A DNA stretch of 64,000 nucleotides from Lepraria neglecta (GCA_033220425.1 CM065648.1:496001-560000), one strand, 5' to 3'; positions 44,842 through 56,200 are shown, counted from the stretch's first letter. Notes: a model not told the origin generated them from the sequence alone. Numbers and translations: made by a program.

Positions 44842-45577
44842 TCAACGACGCTGACCTCCGTGATCAGATCCCCATACAGCGCCAGTACTCCCCGCATCTC
44901 CTTTGACTAGATTTCCCCTTTTCCCAGTCTCGTTGCTGTTCCCATTCCCTCCTCCATGTCCATTGCCGTTCTCGTAGCTGAAAGGGCGAAACGTCCCAAC
45001 CGCATTGTATCTGCAGGGATCAAGTCAGCATTTCCTTATACAAGAGAGCTTCCGAGTTAATAGAGAAGTCAACAGGCAAGTTAACAGCATGTATATCAAC
45101 AGCAGATATAACAGCAGGCATATCAACAGCAGGTTTATTAACAACAGACATATCAACAGCAGGTATGTCAATGGCAAGCATATCAACAGCAGGCAAGTCG
45201 ATAGGCAAGTCGACAAGGAACCACAAAAAGAGAACACAAGTGACGCTCCGCTCTCTCAAAACATGTCTTGCGACTTCGATTCTGATGTGTATAGGAGGGT
45301 ATGACTTGATGAACGTGTGCTTACGGCTGCTCACTCATGCCTTCGTCGGCCCAGCGTTGCATCGTCGACTTCGTGCTTGCTTGCTTTGTTTCGGTTTGGC
45401 CTGAAGTGTTTGGCTTAGTTGGCCAGGTGCGATGTAGAATTTGGTAGGCGATTTTAGACTAATGTCTTGTCAATGACTGACTACTTGTTGGACCTCATGC
45501 AGGAGATTGAAAACCTTGTCTGTCTTCTTTGAGCCTGAGCCGTGGTTCTTCAAGGTGTGGTGATATTCGTCTGGCAT
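44842..45577 (-). CDS. Small unrecognised gene with a minisatellite-containing intron
   Basis: I do not recognise the product. The last exon, 45010-44842, reads YNAVGTFRPFSYENGNGHGG and ends WGSDHGGQRR. The exon before it ends at 45325 with STMQRWADEGMSEQP; donor GTAAGC and acceptor CTGCAG join them in phase (CC|A). The intron, 45324-45011, is 314 bases, several times the local norm, and is filled by a 15-base minisatellite. The first exon probably starts at ATG 45577 (MPDEYHHTLKNHGSGSKKTD, KVFNLLHEVQQ). Its junction to the middle exon (start between about 45459 and 45415) is not settled, because no GT/AG pair keeps phase with normal length. The product would be about 115-130 hydrophilic residues with a Gly/Asn-rich tail. 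Confidence 0.55.
45055..45225. repeat. 15-base minisatellite inside an intron
   Basis: About ten imperfect units of GCATATCAACAGCAG. The 15-base period means all frames stay open and read five-residue repeats (HINSR on plus, PAVDM on minus). Outer units are more diverged (GCAAGTCGATAGGCA). Confidence 0.85.
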
Positions 45578-45923
45578 GGTGGATGGATTGTGGGTATTCA
45601 GATACACTGTGTGGTGCCTCTTTTGTGGAGGAGTAAGGGACGAGTTACGGAAGAGTTGGAAGAGTGAGGAGCTATAAGAGCAAGATGACGACGCAGAAGT
45701 AGAGGAGACCAGATCATTCTGCCAGAATGCAGCCATGGCTGGGACAGCCATGCTTTTTGACTGACAGCCACTGTGAGCCCCTCACCACAAATGCCGCATA
45801 CACATTAATAGCCATGAATGCTTTTGTTCTTCTAACTGGTCGAATTTGGTGGTGATGGCGTCGGAGCCCATTCTGCGTCCGTTAAAGTGTGAAAGCAGTA
45901 AGGCATGTACGACTCAGGAACGT
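45578..45923. other. Promoter side of the small gene
   Basis: About 345 bases. The frame of the first exon stays open upstream to another ATG near 45737, so a longer N-terminus is possible but looks less protein-like. Confidence 0.35.
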
Positions 45924-46165
45924 TTAATTCGCCTTGATAATAAGATAATAGTCCGCGAACGCGAATTTCCAGGCTTCTTTGCCTAGATCGTTCGCCACGA
46001 ACTTCAAGGCAATTGTTTGGCTTGTGTACGGTACGTCAATTATACCCACTAACTTCGTTTTCCTACGTAAATTTCATTTGCCTGAATCGCCTGAATGGTT
46101 CGCAATGACAATTCTCGGCGAAAAAGGTTCGCGATAATTATTCAAGGCAATTGATTGCCTTGATT
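45924..46165. mobile_element. Possible decayed inverted-repeat element (MITE-like)
   Basis: The ends are loosely inverted: AATTCGCCTTGATAATAA...CGCGAAC on the left against GTTCGCGATAATTATTCAAG...CAATT on the right. Inside, TTCGC and CAAGGCAATTG recur in both orientations, including the near-palindrome TCAAGGCAATTGATTGCCTTGA-like core at 46141-46162. There is no coding potential. No clear target duplication was found. Confidence 0.35.
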
Positions 46166-46587
46166 TTTGTACAGCACCTCAAATTTACAATACAGGTTTC
46201 AGACTCCATTGTAAGGCCTGGCCTACGGATTTCATAAGCAGGATGGATTAGGAGGGACACATTATTTTCACCTTCATGTGTTGTGCTAACCAAGGCGGCT
46301 GCTTACGGAAGAGTTTATACTGCTCCATGTGCCACCACAGCTGCTCACTCAGTTTCATTTAGTTAAGGTGTAGTGGGCATACATCAGGATGATTCTACAC
46401 TGACATCCAAACACACAGCACAGAAATGAAACACATATACTCGGTATACTCAACACCATACGTGAAGATCACTCGACTAATCTCGTCTAACTGACCCCTC
46501 GACAGCTTTATCGCTGCGCACCTCTCTCCCCTCCACATATTCTCCTTTCTTTGCCCCGGCCGGACTCGTGCTTGAGTCACTTGCTTG

Positions 46588-47207
46588 CAACGTTTTTAAT
46601 GGTTCCAACCGTCCAGTTTGGAAGGCAAACTGGACCAACTACTAGAACTTAGGTGGTTAGCAGTCCAGTTTGGAAGTCTGACGGTTTAAACCATTAAAAC
46701 CAGTAGTCACTAATAGTTTTAGACGGTTTAAGTGCGGGGCCATCGGAAAGGAGCCGCACCTCACCAACATTTGGTAGGCTGCGGCTCAATCTTAAGTCAG
46801 AAATACGTTATATTTGCCAACACCACCGATAGGGGTAGCGATTACGAGTGCGATCAGCAGGGACGGAGGGGGCTATAGAGCTTGTAGCTTGGCTTAATGA
46901 TTGAGAAAGAGTAGTAGGAGCTTCTGAGAGTGCTGATTCGGCGTCTAAAGAGTCTATTATTGATAAGGAATAAAAATAAGTCAGATATTAAAGAAATTGG
47001 GTGTTTTGGAGAAAATCTTATTCAGAATTTGCTATACCTCCGCAAAACCAACAGTTTCAACGGTTTAAACCGTCAACTATATAAGTTAGACGGTTTAAAC
47101 TGGACCATTAAGGATCCAAACTGGACCAACTACGAAGGAAAAAAAGGCCGACTAGTCGGTTCAAACCGCCAAGCCCTTAAATAGTCGGTCGACCATTAAA
47201 AACGTTG
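46588..47207. mobile_element. Non-autonomous hAT-like DNA transposon, 620 bases
   Basis: Perfect terminal inverted repeats CAACGTTTTTAATGGT (46588-46603) and its complement (47192-47207) are flanked by an identical 8-base direct repeat CTTGCTTG (46580-46587 and 47208-47215). An 8-base duplication and CA-starting ends fit the hAT superfamily. Subterminal motifs recur in both orientations: TCCAGTTTGGA, CAAACTGGACC and GACGGTTTAAAC, as expected of hAT transposase-binding repeats. The interior is AT-rich with one short frame (46930-47184) and no transposase. The flank is itself a CTTG repeat, which weakens the duplication slightly. Confidence 0.8.
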
Positions 47208-47215
47208 CTTGCTTG

Positions 47216-48754
47216 CTTTCCTTCGGGTTGGCCATACCAGGTTCGATTGAGGTTATGGTAAGTATGCCGCGAGGAAGCATTACTTGACTAGGCGGCTCTG
47301 TCAATGTTCCGGTTTCATTGGGCCATAGCAATATCGTATCGCTGCCTCGACCTTAATAGAGAAGATATAGCCCTAGTATTATTTCAGACAATATACTATA
47401 TTACGTCTGTATACTATGGTAGCTAGTATAGAGCTTGAGAGTCTTCGAGAGACCACCCTCTGGTGTACTATCGTTGGTGTATTCGCGGCCTTCTAGAAAC
47501 ATCAGACCGTCTGAAGACGCAGCGATCGGTTGTGTTGGGCTTCGCGAGAAGATATTGCAGATATAGAGCTAGGGTTCCAGAGAGAACTTAATTATACTGT
47601 ATTAGGCTGAGAATTTCCAAACTCGCTACATCGTATTATGCTCTTATATAGCATGAGCCTGTTGGGGATCAGATAGGGACTGGATGAGTGTGCACCCATT
47701 TCTCCCGTATATATCACTCCCTTCGGGCGTGCGCTAGGTACGTATCCTGTATCCAGCTATACCTCCAGCGGCCTATCCAGGGCAGGTCCTAGCGTACGGC
47801 CACCCTCCTGACCTAGAGCTCTGGGGGCCAGGGGGTGGATCGGTAGGAAAGGGTGGTGTATGGCTATAGCATCCCAATCCATACTGGAAGAATGTAATAG
47901 GCACGCTTTAGCGCAGGCCGTGTTTGCCCTGATATTGGGGTCCAGAGGCCTTGTATCAGGTCGTCACGGGGTCTCGCTCCCGTCCCGAACCCTGTCATGG
48001 TCTCTTGATCGGAGAATTCCTTTCTCCCATTGACCACTACTACATGTCAATCATCTGATACGTACCAGGGTAGAGTAGGAGTGCTCTATACGATGTGGAA
48101 GTCTCTGATGGTGATACTGCAAAGAGCCCGGGTGCAGTTTCGAATGATTTTTGACTGCGCGAACCTGATTTTGAATTTGCGCCACTTCGTGGCAGAAAGG
48201 AATTCCTTGGAATGGCCCACATTGATCGCTCTGACGGCATTGTAATGTTCATACCTTCTTGATCAAAATTTTCGCTTCGAAGGGGCCGCGAAGAGTAGTA
48301 GTCAAGCAAGCATTTCGTGTTTTCCAAGTGTGCGATTTGGCCTCCAACGCAGAGAAGCTGAGGCAGCCTCAAAATGGGGCCATTTGCCTCAAGTGCTCTT
48401 GAAACACTGTTCGAGAAGTCCAGTAGAGCCTTTTGTATACGAAAACGTGATTAAAAATCTTCGGGGAGTCTTCTCAATTTCGAATAGTCTTCTCCACTCA
48501 TGTCTCAGTCTCGTGCCCTTCGACGGCTTGCTGGGGCTATTCGTCTCATCATGAACAATCGACGGATTTGCCTCCTATGTTCTCGTCTGCAGCGTTCTAT
48601 CTCATCGACATAAAAGGAAGGCAAATCTCCTCTAATCGTCAACCATCAAAGACATTCATTCGCATCAAACAACTTCTAATTCACCGCTCAGAAACCGCAT
48701 ACCAATCTCTCGCTCATCAACCAATTAATCAAATTCGCTCCAACAATCACAATC
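47216..48754. other. Gene-free, AT-rich repeat-like region
   Basis: About 1.5 kb with no protein-like frame. From about 47350 to 48020 the sequence is AT-rich with TATA runs and TGTTGGG...-type starts, suggesting decayed transposon debris, possibly from an LTR element. I see no paired ends or coding parts to prove this. The last 200 bases are the probable promoter of the CFEM gene. Confidence 0.35.
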
Positions 48755-49230
48755 ATGCAGCCAATCACCATTCTCATGGCCTTCGGCCTTGCTCTCTTCG
48801 CCCACGCCGCCCCTCAAGGCACTCCAGTAGCAGATAGGACTGCCCCGATTCCCACCTCTCAGCTTGGACCTGGCAACCCACCTCAATGCATGTCCGTTGC
48901 CCAACAGATTCCGACCTGCGGTGTATGTTACTCTCCTTCCCTCACCAAACATCTGTCGAGTGAACACCAAATACTAAAATTCATGATGTGTAGCTTGGAT
49001 GTATGGAGGCAGCCCAACGAAGCGTCGGCTGCGACCCCGTGGACTTCAAATGCGGCTGCAGTGGGAACAATCCAGCCGCCATCAGGGACAACGCGATCGA
49101 CTGCGTCATCTCAGCCTGCGGTCTCATGCAAGCTCTCCAGGTCCAGGGATATGCTGAGCAACTCTGCACCTGTGCCGGCATGAACACCCCAGACTTCTCT
49201 ACCACCAGCACCTCGCCAGTGCGCAAGTAG
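48755..49230 (+). CDS. Secreted CFEM-domain protein, candidate effector
   Basis: Two exons, 48755-48922 and 48994-49230 (donor GTATGT, acceptor TAG), give 134 residues. A signal peptide (MQPITILMAFGLALFAHA) is followed by a CFEM domain. The spacing is CMSVAQQIPTC, GLGC, MEAAQRSVGC, DPVDFKCGC, then IDC, SAC and LCTC, ten Cys in all. The eight-Cys CFEM core is covered, and the Asp before the CxC (DPVDFKCGC), the residue that contacts haem iron in Candida Csa2-type proteins, is kept. The tail after the domain is only about 20 residues and lacks a hydrophobic GPI signal, so the protein is probably released. Roles in the family are haem capture or host interaction. It lies in the repeat-rich part of the window. 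Confidence 0.9.
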
Positions 49231-50022
49231 ACCTTGGAGATAATGTTGGTCTCGGCAACGTGGATCTGACGATTTGGTAATGGAACGGGCTATGTTGGGG
49301 GGCATTGATTGTTCTTGTTATTGGTGCAATCTCATTTTGTGAGGTAGATATAGGGATGGGTCATAGTCGGTCGACTGGCAAATTAATGTACTGCTACACT
49401 CGTTTGGCGACCAATTTATCTCTATATGCACACATCGTTTGGGTTATGGTTCTAGATGCCCTTGTTCTTCCACTCTTCCATACTCGTTTCGACGTACTTT
49501 ATGCGTCAGCCGTGGGTACCAAACGTTGTTCTGATTCTCACTAATTATTTTTAAGCCGGCAACGCCTGGGGACCTGATTTTAAGCACGTGCCTATTCCAT
49601 CTATTCTCCACGATGGTCCAATTGCGATAAAAAAGTAAATTTCCCATGATATTGGACAGATACGGTCCATTCCGTTATGTTCCTGACCTTATTGCAGCCG
49701 GCTGCGAGCATTCTGTCCTATACATAATGGCTAACTTTTCGAAAATTTTTCCGTAGGGTATCCTCCCTTGCAAGCGGAGGGAGTGTTGATTTGTAGAGAC
49801 ACCTCCGAGCTGGGATGATCAAGGCAACCCGCTCCGTAATCCCACCCGGGTCTCCATATGGTGTCGTAGCGGTTTCTGATGCCATGGCCTGTGCTTCAAC
49901 ACTAATCGTTGCGTCAGATCCTCCATTCACTTCCAATAAGTCTCTCTATCTCATGCCTCACCACCTCAGTGTCCAAGAAGCATTTTTGAGTATCAATCTA
50001 CCACCTTATACAACAACGGAAA
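49231..50022. other. Spacer, nothing supported
   Basis: About 790 bases. An open plus-strand frame continues upstream of 50023 to 49815, but its sequence is not clearly part of the adenylation protein. Confidence 0.35.
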
Positions 50023-52980
50023 TAATGGGCTCTGCACCAATATATGCGCCTAATGACAAGAAAGCGGCCTATGAGCATCCGGAGCCTCCTTACAGATCTA
50101 GATTGTTACCCCGGGTCATCGACGCCCTTTCACAATCCCGCCCCAAGCGAGTCTACCCAATATTCCCTATTTCCTCCGACCTCTCAACTGGCTTCCGCGG
50201 TGTCACCATGCTCGAAGCCGCACAGGCTGTCAATAATTCTGCCTGGTGGCTTGAGCAGCGTATCGGATGAAGCATAGTGTTCGAAACAATTGTATATATC
50301 GTGCCTTCCGATCTACGGTACGCAATCGTATTCCTAGCCGCGATCAAATGTGGCTATAAGGTCAGTGAGACTGTTCTTGAGGAAAAATGCTCGGACCAGG
50401 CTGATGTCCACAGCTTCTTGTACCGTCCGTACGGAACTCGGATTGGATGAATATCTCTCTGTTATAGCAAACGAAATGCACCACATTTCTATACACTACC
50501 GAGATGTCGCAAAAGGTCCAAGAATTTGCAGGTGGAGAAAGGTGACATTCGGATTCTGGTTGTGGAATCGTTGGGTAATATGCTGCGTGGACATGCCGGA
50601 CATTTTCCATACGAAATCAATTTTACGGACGCACGATAGGACCCAGTTCTCATCTTTCATTCTTCTGGCTCTACAGGTAAAACCGCCCATAAATCGAAAT
50701 TACTCCAGAGCTGACATGGAAAATATAGGGCCCCGGAAACCTATCGAAACAAATCACGCAACATGGGCTGTCGTGGACAATGATCGTAATTTGCTCACGG
50801 TCAAGGGCCGGAAAAACCGGAACCATGCACTCGTTAACTTTGCAGGAACCGGTGGGCGCTACTTCGCCGCTTTTCCTACCTTCCATGTAAGCTCAGGTAT
50901 ATACCGGTAGAGCAGAAAATCGCTAAAGAGACACGCTGTAGCTCGGCGGATTTGGTGGTATTACCCATTTTCTCCACCACAGCGACGGTGGTCTTGGGTC
51001 CTACAAATAAACCTCCAACCTGGTGTCTAGCCAGTCAGGTCATGCAGCGATACGACTGAAGGGCTCTTTTCGGTCCGCCAACAATATTTGAGCAGCTAGT
51101 ACAGTAGCCTGAAGGGCTCGAACAGGCAAGACGACTGGACTTCCTTTTATATGCCGGCGGACCGCTCTCTTCTACTACGGGAGATGCTCTCAGCCAAGTG
51201 ATGGACGTCTGTCAGTTCTATGGCTCAACAGAGACAGGCACCGCCCAAGCGCTGGTCCCGCTACGCGAAGATTGGGCAAGCTTGAAATGGCACCCAAGCT
51301 GGGGCGCAGACATGCAGCCGTCTGAGGACGAGACTTATGAAATGGTGCTTCATGGGATCTTAGACTTTAAGGAGTTCGTAGCTTAAATTGTAATTTCACA
51401 AACGTCGAGGAGTGGCACACCAGAGATCTTTTCCGGCCCCATCCTATCAAGCCTAACCTATGGCGATTCCATGGTCGAACGGACGATATCATCGTATTAT
51501 CCAATGGAGGGAAGTTCAATCCTGTCCCGAGCAAAGAAATCATAACTGGACAACCTCTGGCCTCAGAAGCTGTCATTGTTGGACTAGGCAGAATCCAGCC
51601 AGCTTTATTAGTAGAAGTAAGAGATGAAGGTAGAAAGCAATACACTCTCTTATCGAAGCTATCTGGCCGACTGTCGAGCAAGCGAACGCACAAGCTCCTG
51701 ATCATGCTAAAGTAACTCGTTCGATAATAGCAGTAGCAGATACGAACAAGCGTTTTGAGAGAGCCAACAAGGGGACAGTGATACGTAAATTGACAGCGGA
51801 GAAATTTACCTGCGAGATCGAGGCCTTGTATCTGGAGGAAACCCTTTGAGGGCGTGGCTCACACTTGGCTGCGAAGGATGATGTAAGAGTCGTTTAGGAT
51901 CAGGGCCTGCGACTATAAATCTTTCTTTTTCTGTAACGAACCTCAAGGATGACTGTAATCTGTATGTTGAACAATATACAAAAATCCCATAATATCAAAA
52001 CAATCCAACATCATTTACGAGGGACTTCACCTGGTGACTTCAGTACTTGGCTTCAGAGAAAGCAGTGGTTTGAAACAGTCTCGGATAACAAAGATGGCCT
52101 CTCTAGTCGAAAAATACACTTAAGGCTGGCCCAAGGCACCGCGGAGAAAGAACCCCACTGCTCAAAGCCTTCAAGCTCAATATTGTGCTGACTGGGTCCA
52201 CCGGATCGCTGGCGGCACATATTTTGCGAGCAATGCTGGATGATCCAAAAATAAAAAGATTTATTTTTTGAAATGTTCAGCAAACCGCAAAGAAATGCAA
52301 TAGAGAAGCTTTGCAAGTCTCAGCCTTGACCGGAGTGTCGGTGCGCCGAGAGTGGAATTCATCAAGGCCAGTCGGACATACAACGTGGTGAACCCAGGAC
52401 CCACCACCTGGGCATCACTCATCAAAACCATCCTTCAGCGTCTAGGTTCAGACATCCAAGTCGTCAAACTGAATGAATGGGTCCATATGTTGGAACAGAT
52501 CGACCAGACTGATACACGCCAGCTGGCTTCAAACCCGGCCGCCAAAATTCCGGACTTCTTTCGAGCTTTCGAAACGGTGAAGAGGGAGGGCAAAGTGAAT
52601 TTTGGCACATGACCCATGCAATTGCCGCTAGCAAGACTATAGCTAGTCTCAAGCCGGTAAACCCAGGGTGGATGGACATTTGGCTGAATCAGTGGGGATT
52701 TTAGTCATGATCTAGATAATGCAGGAGTCCTGCGAGTCATCGTTCAAGGCTACAGAGTAGTCGTATCGGTGCTCATTCACGATGCGGAGCCGATTGTACA
52801 TGTCAATGCTTGCGTCAATACCTCTATTCCCGGGGGACATGTTGTTACGTTGCAATTGGCGAGTCTGGTCACGGACGCGTCCGACTTTCTCATGAGAGAG
52901 AGAGACGCTTTGGGGTGCGATGGCTCCGGGGGCTTGACGGCGCGCCGATTTCGAATCCAGTCAGCTTCCTAAGGTACCGG
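50023..52980 (+). pseudogene. Relic of an adenylation-reductase (NRPS-like, A-T-R) gene
   Basis: Parts in order match a carboxylic-acid-reductase-like enzyme of secondary metabolism. The start MGSAPIYAPNDKKAAYEHPE leads into an adenylation domain with AVNNSAWWLEQR. Around 51200 comes the core motif QFYGSTETGTAQAL, around 51460 the motif KLWRFHGRTDDIIVLSNGGK, around 52170 the NAD-binding start of a thioester-reductase domain (FKLNIVLTGSTGSL), and around 52400 the C-terminal NPGPTTWASLIKTI. Length fits a roughly 1000-residue enzyme. The pieces are spread over all three frames with several breaks, so it is a fossil. The product it once made is unknown. Confidence 0.75.
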
Positions 52981-53342
52981 ACCTAGCAGCTTTCTTTGCT
53001 TACGAATGGCTCTGTTTTTTCATCACTACTGTCTGCATATTAGTAGCCCCCTTTAGCAATAGCAATATAGTGATATACAACATTATTGCTGTGGTCCTGC
53101 CGCACCTAGCAGGTTGAAATAGCATACTTCTAACTCTTGCCTTCATGTAAAGATGAATTATGGCGTAAGAGCTGACGTTGATTGGCAAGAGTGGAAGGTG
53201 AAGGATCATCTAGAATCTGAACAGAGCGTATGTAATTTTCAATGTGGTGGAGACAATGCATACAATTTTCGTTTGGTACGATGCAAGCGCATATGGAACG
53301 ATTATGGTATATACATGGCTCAAACCTGTCTGCATTTCTCAC
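52981..53342. other. Spacer, nothing supported
   Basis: About 360 bases with no supported feature. Confidence 0.35.
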
Positions 53343-54032
53343 TTATGATGTTTCCGTTGTAGCTAGCGTTGAAATCGGATTGATCTCGAAAGTCGTATTG
53401 CCAATCCCCAGAGCTCCAAATACGCCTGCACTATTCCCCTCCGGCTCATCTTCCTTAAATCCTACCACCTTAACCCACCAACCACTTCTGACTAGTCCAA
53501 TTGTTGATTGTCCTCCATAGCCTCTTGACGCACACTCTTCTAGAATTGTCGTTGCTAAAATTCTTGCTTGCTCGAAAGAGAATCTGTCCTCGATATCGTC
53601 CAGCCTAGAGCTGATCTCGATCGCACAAGTGGTGTCCTCGGCATTGATTACGTAGGGAGGCGTATTAGGCAGTCTGGGCTCCTTGTGTTCCTTGAAATAT
53701 TGTACAGTGCGGTATGTGGGGAATTGGCGGAGGATGGTTAGAGTAGGTCTGCAGATCTCGATATTGATCGGCTGGCGGTCATGGCCTGAGTTGTAGCATA
53801 AGATGTTGTTGAAGGGGGCCGAGAGGTTTGATGGTATGGAGGCGGAGACATTCAAAGGTAAGGGGGCTTCTGGAGCCGGGCGAGATAAATCGTTGAGAGA
53901 TGGCGGTTGGCGAGGGACCTGAAGCTGAGCATGAGGAGATGCTGAGACTCGATTGATCCAGAGCGTGGCGAGCATGATGGGTACTGAGACGTGGAGAATC
54001 ATAGCTGTTCTTCTTAGGTAGTTTTTCGGCAT
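53343..54032 (-). CDS. Small secreted protein, four cysteines, unknown function
   Basis: A single exon from ATG 54032 gives 229 residues. A signal-peptide-like N-terminus (MPKNYLRRTAMILHVSVPIM, then ATLWINRVSA) is followed by a Pro-rich linker and a compact domain with four Cys: ILCYNSGHD, EICRPTL, TTCAIEIS and EECASRGYGG. A conserved-looking end (GYGGQSTIGLVRSGWWVKVV) follows. The layout is that of a fungus-restricted secreted family without known function. It lies next to the adenylation-reductase relic, in the accessory part. Confidence 0.7.
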   Translation of the reverse strand: MPKNYLRRTAMILHVSVPIMLATLWINRVSASPHAQLQVPRQPPSLNDLSRPAPEAPLPLNVSASIPSNLSAPFNNILCYNSGHDRQPINIEICRPTLTILRQFPTYRTVQYFKEHKEPRLPNTPPYVINAEDTTCAIEISSRLDDIEDRFSFEQARILATTILEECASRGYGGQSTIGLVRSGWWVKVVGFKEDEPEGNSAGVFGALGIGNTTFEINPISTLATTETS

Positions 54033-55087
54033 GCGAGGTATCAAGAGATAACCATGTCCAACACTTGAACTCCAAAGTCAAGTCGGCACAGAGACGAGCA
54101 TGATTGTCGATGGGGAGAGCGAGCATTCCAAAACTGCATGAGTATCATTGGGTTGACTTGGGAACCGGGGAGAGTAAGCACCTATAACCGGAGAAAACGA
54201 TCTCAAGCCTCAAAAGTCGCATGTCAGCCGTCACCCGATCTTCCAGAAGACCTCCACACGAAGAGCATGTGACTGCAAAGGAGTTATTTCAGCCATGCTT
54301 TGTGTTTTAGGTAGCGCCAACTCAGGCCGAATGAGACATTGTAAAGTCTGCACTGCCACCTTCACCCCAGGATGGGAAGATACAAGATTTGCGATGACAC
54401 ATTTAACGACCATAAGAGGAGCTACACTCGATTTCAAAGTAAGACTATGGTGTGCTCACCCTCGAAGCGGATCGCATAATTACCGCCAAGACAACGCGAA
54501 AATTGATGCTTCGTCGATTGTCTCGCAGTCTTCGCATGTCGCCAATCCAATCGTGACTTGATTTCCGATCTATGCGCTCGGGAATTCGACTACGATTAGT
54601 GCGACAGTCTGTATGTATATTTACGGTTGAGGTAGGCTCACAGAAACGCGAAATTTCGCCCGACTCCTATACATCCTCCTTGCATTCCCCTTTGTCGCCG
54701 TGCAACGCTGACCGCAACAGCACCTAGCACCTCATCGCCTCATGTTGGCCGATATCGACATTAGCTGTAGACTATGCATGAGAGAAGATTGGAAAGAATG
54801 TCGCAGAATAAGACACGCGGCAAGAACTCAAATTTGGGTTAACTTTCTGTGAGATATGGAGGACAGCCTAGGCATAAGACAAGAGATGGACACCGCGGGA
54901 AAAGTACGCCGTTCTGTAATGAAAATGCAGAAGAAAATAAAGTGTGTCACCAGGAGCATCCCACACCAAAAGTCCGGACTGAATTCGCGATCAACATGGA
55001 GGATTGTAGCGGCTTATGATATTCGAGGCCCATCGGGGCCTTCTATTGGCTCAAGCTACCCAGTGAAACATCACATCCTCAAACACG
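54033..55087. other. Intergenic region, nothing supported
   Basis: About 1.05 kb. Short frames only; promoter of the secreted-protein gene on the left, 3' flank of eL32 on the right. Confidence 0.4.
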
Positions 55088-55857
55088 CTATGACTCCGTG
55101 GTAACTCTCGCCTTCGCATTTGTAATCTTTACACCCAGCATCTTTGCCTTCGCTACTATGTCCACTCTCTTTCTCGATGAAACGGCATGCGATATCCTGC
55201 TTCCAATTAGCCAGTGATTACTTTTGCCCACGGGCAATCAAGCAAGACTGAATGTGTAGACGAACTCGGCTGCGAATGTCTTGTTGTGCATGAGGAGGAG
55301 ATCGACATCGCGGGGGTTGTGGACGACGAAGGCTTTGTGGCCGGAGGGCATCAGGTGGCGGGTTTTCTTGTTTGAGCCGTAGCCAATCTAAAATTGACAT
55401 ATCCATCAGCCTCTGTTCCATAACATGTGGAGTCCCTTCAGGATCCCAGGCTGCTCTCCCTCCAAAGTCAATGCTCTGTCAAGCCTTTCGCCTCACATGA
55501 CCCGCAGTCTCAATTTGGTGGGCGATCAATGTTCACGTAGGTGTAACATACCGAGGGCATGGCAGCTTGTCCCTTGAACCTCCTTCGAACTCGGTTGTCG
55601 ATACCCTTAGGCTTGCGCCAGTTTGCGTCAACGCATTTGTAGGTGTCGCTCTGGTGACGATTGAAGCGCTTCGTGCCTGCAACGTTGAGAGTCAGTATAT
55701 TTTTAGGCTTTCTAATTCAGGTTTCCAGGCCCAATGCAGGTAATTAAGATGCAGGAGGGGCTTCTTCTTGTGAGAGAAGGGCAGTCTTCGCGGAGCTTGA
55801 GGCGAGGTTTGACCTACGCTTTTTCACGATCTTGATGTGCTTCTTTGCGGCAGCCAT
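55088..55857 (-). CDS. rpl32: 60S ribosomal protein eL32
   Basis: Structural protein of the large cytosolic ribosomal subunit. Four exons, 55857-55818, 55676-55552, 55387-55266 and 55196-55088, total 131 residues, the family length. It starts [20 protein letters not shown]. It then reads [54 protein letters not shown] and ends [18 protein letters not shown], matching yeast Rpl32 throughout. The third intron (69 bases, donor GTTCGT) must be spliced, since read-through stops within ten codons. The introns early in the short frame are usual for fungal ribosomal-protein genes. Confidence 0.96.
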
Positions 55858-56085
55858 CTGCGCCAGATAACGTTAGCTATGATTCAAGCAGAGAGTCTCT
55901 TCTGCGTTTGCTGCGTACCTTGACGTTGTCTGGTCGACGTTGTCGTGAGGTTCAGGATCGAATTTCGGTGATAGCAGCGCCAAGTCTTGCCCACGGTGCG
56001 CTAAATTTAAGCGCTAGCTAAGCGAGGACAATTTCTGCCACTTAGGGCTTTCTATCAAGAACCCTTGAAGGCCACCCAGGCATGT

Positions 56086-56200
56086 CATCGCCAAAATAAA
56101 AGTCAATGAGAGGCTCTCCTAAGCGACCCCCCTAAGGTGTCCCCTAAGTTGGTCGCCCAGGGGACCTCCAGGGCCCACACTTGACTTTATTTTGGCGATG
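56086..56200. mobile_element. 115-base MITE
   Basis: Ends are inverted: CATCGCCAAAATAAAAGTCAA at 56086 and TTGACTTTATTTTGGCGATG to 56200, differing by one A. A 4-base direct repeat ATGT flanks it (56082-56085 and 56201-56204). The core is GC-rich with no coding potential. The superfamily is not assigned. Confidence 0.7.

Noticed and set aside
45005-45304. A repeat protein (HINSR units) on the plus strand
   Set aside because: A 15-base minisatellite keeps all frames open. The minus-strand exons on both sides and splice sites show it is intronic.
46930-47184. Short plus-strand gene inside the hAT-like element
   Set aside because: The frame covers subterminal repeats and lacks any transposase motif. 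It is chance openness.
47350-48020. Solo LTR of a copia-like element
   Set aside because: TGTTGGG-type starts and AT-rich runs are suggestive, but I found no paired end, target duplication or coding part. Kept only as repeat-like debris.
55238-55265. Truncated eL32 ending after exon 3
   Set aside because: Read-through gives an early stop, but a GTTCGT donor and an acceptor at 55197 restore the full conserved C-terminus.
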